A DNA stretch of 64,000 bases from CAVXJN01 sp963762165 (GTDB lineage: Bacteria; Pseudomonadota; Gammaproteobacteria; JASBUN01), in the NCBI GenBank assembly GCA_963762165.1, contig CAVXJN010000003.1, positions 992,001 to 1,056,000 on the forward strand. Reading direction: 5' to 3'. A program made the position numbers and the translations under genes. Position 1 is the first letter of the stretch; the number at the start of each line of letters is the position of its first letter. Of the stretch, positions 63,390-64,000 are shown in pieces. The notes below the pieces were generated by a model. That model was not told the DNA's origin. It did no database searches and saw nothing but the letters and a program-made list of their open reading frames with translations.

Positions 63390-64000
63390 CGAACCGCGGC
63401 CGCGGCCGCCGCGCCTACGCGGTGGTTGCGGTCTTCGCGCTGCTATGGTGGACGGCGGCGGCCGGTGCAGCTACGGACCAGGTCAAGCGCGGAGAGTATC
63501 TGTTCCACGCCGCGCTTTGCGAAGTTTGTCATACGGCGAAGGACGGCAAGTTCCTTGCCGGCGGACGTCCGATTCCCTCGCCCTTCGGCACGTTTTACAG
63601 TCCCAATATCACGTCTGATCCCCGTTATGGCATTGGTGCGTGGAGCGATGCGGATTTTCTGCGGGCGCTGCGTAAGGGCGTATCCCCCGACGGGGATCAT
63701 TACTATCCTGCTTTTCCGTATACGGCGTACACCCACCTCAGGCGCGACGACATACTGGCCATTAAAGCGTATCTCGATACGGTGCCTGCGGTGGCGCAAG
63801 CCAACCGGGAACACGATCTCAGCTGGTATGTGAGTTGGCGCTGGCCGATCGGGCTGTGGAATTGGTTGTATTTCGACGAGGGTGAGTTTCGGCCCGATCC
63901 GTCCCATAACGCCGTCTGGAATCGGGGCGCCTATCTGGCCACGGCTGCGACCCATTGCGCGGAGTGTCATACGCCGCGCAATATGTTCGGAGCCTTGGAG
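63386..64000 (+). CDS. Dihaem c-type cytochrome (partial, continues beyond window)
   Basis: The frame runs to the right edge without a stop (205 codons seen). It begins with TTG at 63386, overlapping the cytochrome c' stop (TTGA), with AAGGAG 5 bases before it. A signal or N-terminal anchor (YAVVAVFALLWWTAAAGA) is followed by haem sites CEVCH and CAECH; GEYLFHAALCEVCHTAK, GRPIPSPFGTFYSPNIT and NRGAYLATAATHCAECHTP are those of the dihaem cytochrome c family. Translationally coupled to cytochrome c', suggesting a shared electron-transfer role. Confidence 0.88.
   Translation, partial: MTNRGRGRRAYAVVAVFALLWWTAAAGAATDQVKRGEYLFHAALCEVCHTAKDGKFLAGGRPIPSPFGTFYSPNITSDPRYGIGAWSDADFLRALRKGVSPDGDHYYPAFPYTAYTHLRRDDILAIKAYLDTVPAVAQANREHDLSWYVSWRWPIGLWNWLYFDEGEFRPDPSHNAVWNRGAYLATAATHCAECHTPRNMFGALE

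Noticed and set aside
1..64000. Rare-codon or phage-like islands, insertion sequences, tRNA, rRNA and CRISPR arrays
   Set aside because: I saw no transposase, integrase, inverted-repeat pairs, tandem spaced repeats or recognisable structural RNA; composition looks even at the scale I can judge by eye.

Overview
The window is high-GC, densely coded DNA that looks like a chromosomal segment of a gammaproteobacterium. I place it there from the gene types: MtgA, YaiI/YqxD, CvrA-type K+/H+ antiporter, a DsrC/TusE relative, Do-type protease, MotAB, the thermostable-hemolysin family, and many GGDEF/EAL proteins. I see no rRNA, tRNA, CRISPR array, insertion sequence or phage module. The genus cannot be fixed from the sequence alone.

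Layout. 0.2-9 kb is signalling: a binding-protein-like lipoprotein overlapping a GGDEF/EVL membrane protein, a luciferase-like monooxygenase, a PAS-GAF-GGDEF cyclase, and a HisKA_2-type histidine kinase with a single-domain response regulator. 9-16 kb is looser and partly decayed: UspA, a wrecked metallo-beta-lactamase gene, a formyltransferase, a SYLF protein, a small DksA-like zinc protein, an NAD-binding epimerase-like protein, and a scar where an HxlR-type tail and a PAS-GGDEF head abut. 16-24.4 kb has two more cyclic-di-GMP proteins, an unknown membrane protein, a GFA protein and a divergent LysR/EamA pair.

24.6-34 kb is the most interesting part. A tightly overlapping minus-strand operon (thermostable hemolysin, AMP-binding ligase-like protein, heme-oxygenase-like di-iron oxidase, TPR-like protein, SDR) lies behind a good sigma-54 promoter. 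Just upstream are a small PstS-like protein and a porin-like protein, and diverging from these a histidine kinase with a sigma-54-dependent response regulator. I infer an inducible pathway making or modifying an acyl-derived small molecule under this two-component system.

34-38.8 kb looks like an ECF42-type sigma-factor regulon: a sigma factor with a long C-terminal extension, three DGPF/YciI proteins, a PhnB-like protein, a BNR-repeat protein and a MoaD/ThiS-like protein. Two near-identical promoter motifs (TGTCGA-N17-CGACTA) head its two operons.

38.9-64 kb carries mostly intact housekeeping and envelope genes: CvrA-like antiporter, small secreted proteins, an Ada-like regulator/methyltransferase, a phospholipase-D-type enzyme, a DsrC-like protein, MtgA, an ion channel, AEC and MFS transporters, MotAB, hemerythrin, a PRC-barrel protein, an OmpR/EnvZ-type pair, a Do protease, a CHAD protein, cytochrome c' and a dihaem cytochrome that runs off the right edge.

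Caution on quality: between 25.4 and 38.4 kb, and again near 45.7-46.2 kb, about two dozen single-base lesions break otherwise perfect genes, and nearly all read as one extra base. I treat these as probable sequence errors and give full-length gene spans, describing the reading-frame jumps in each entry.
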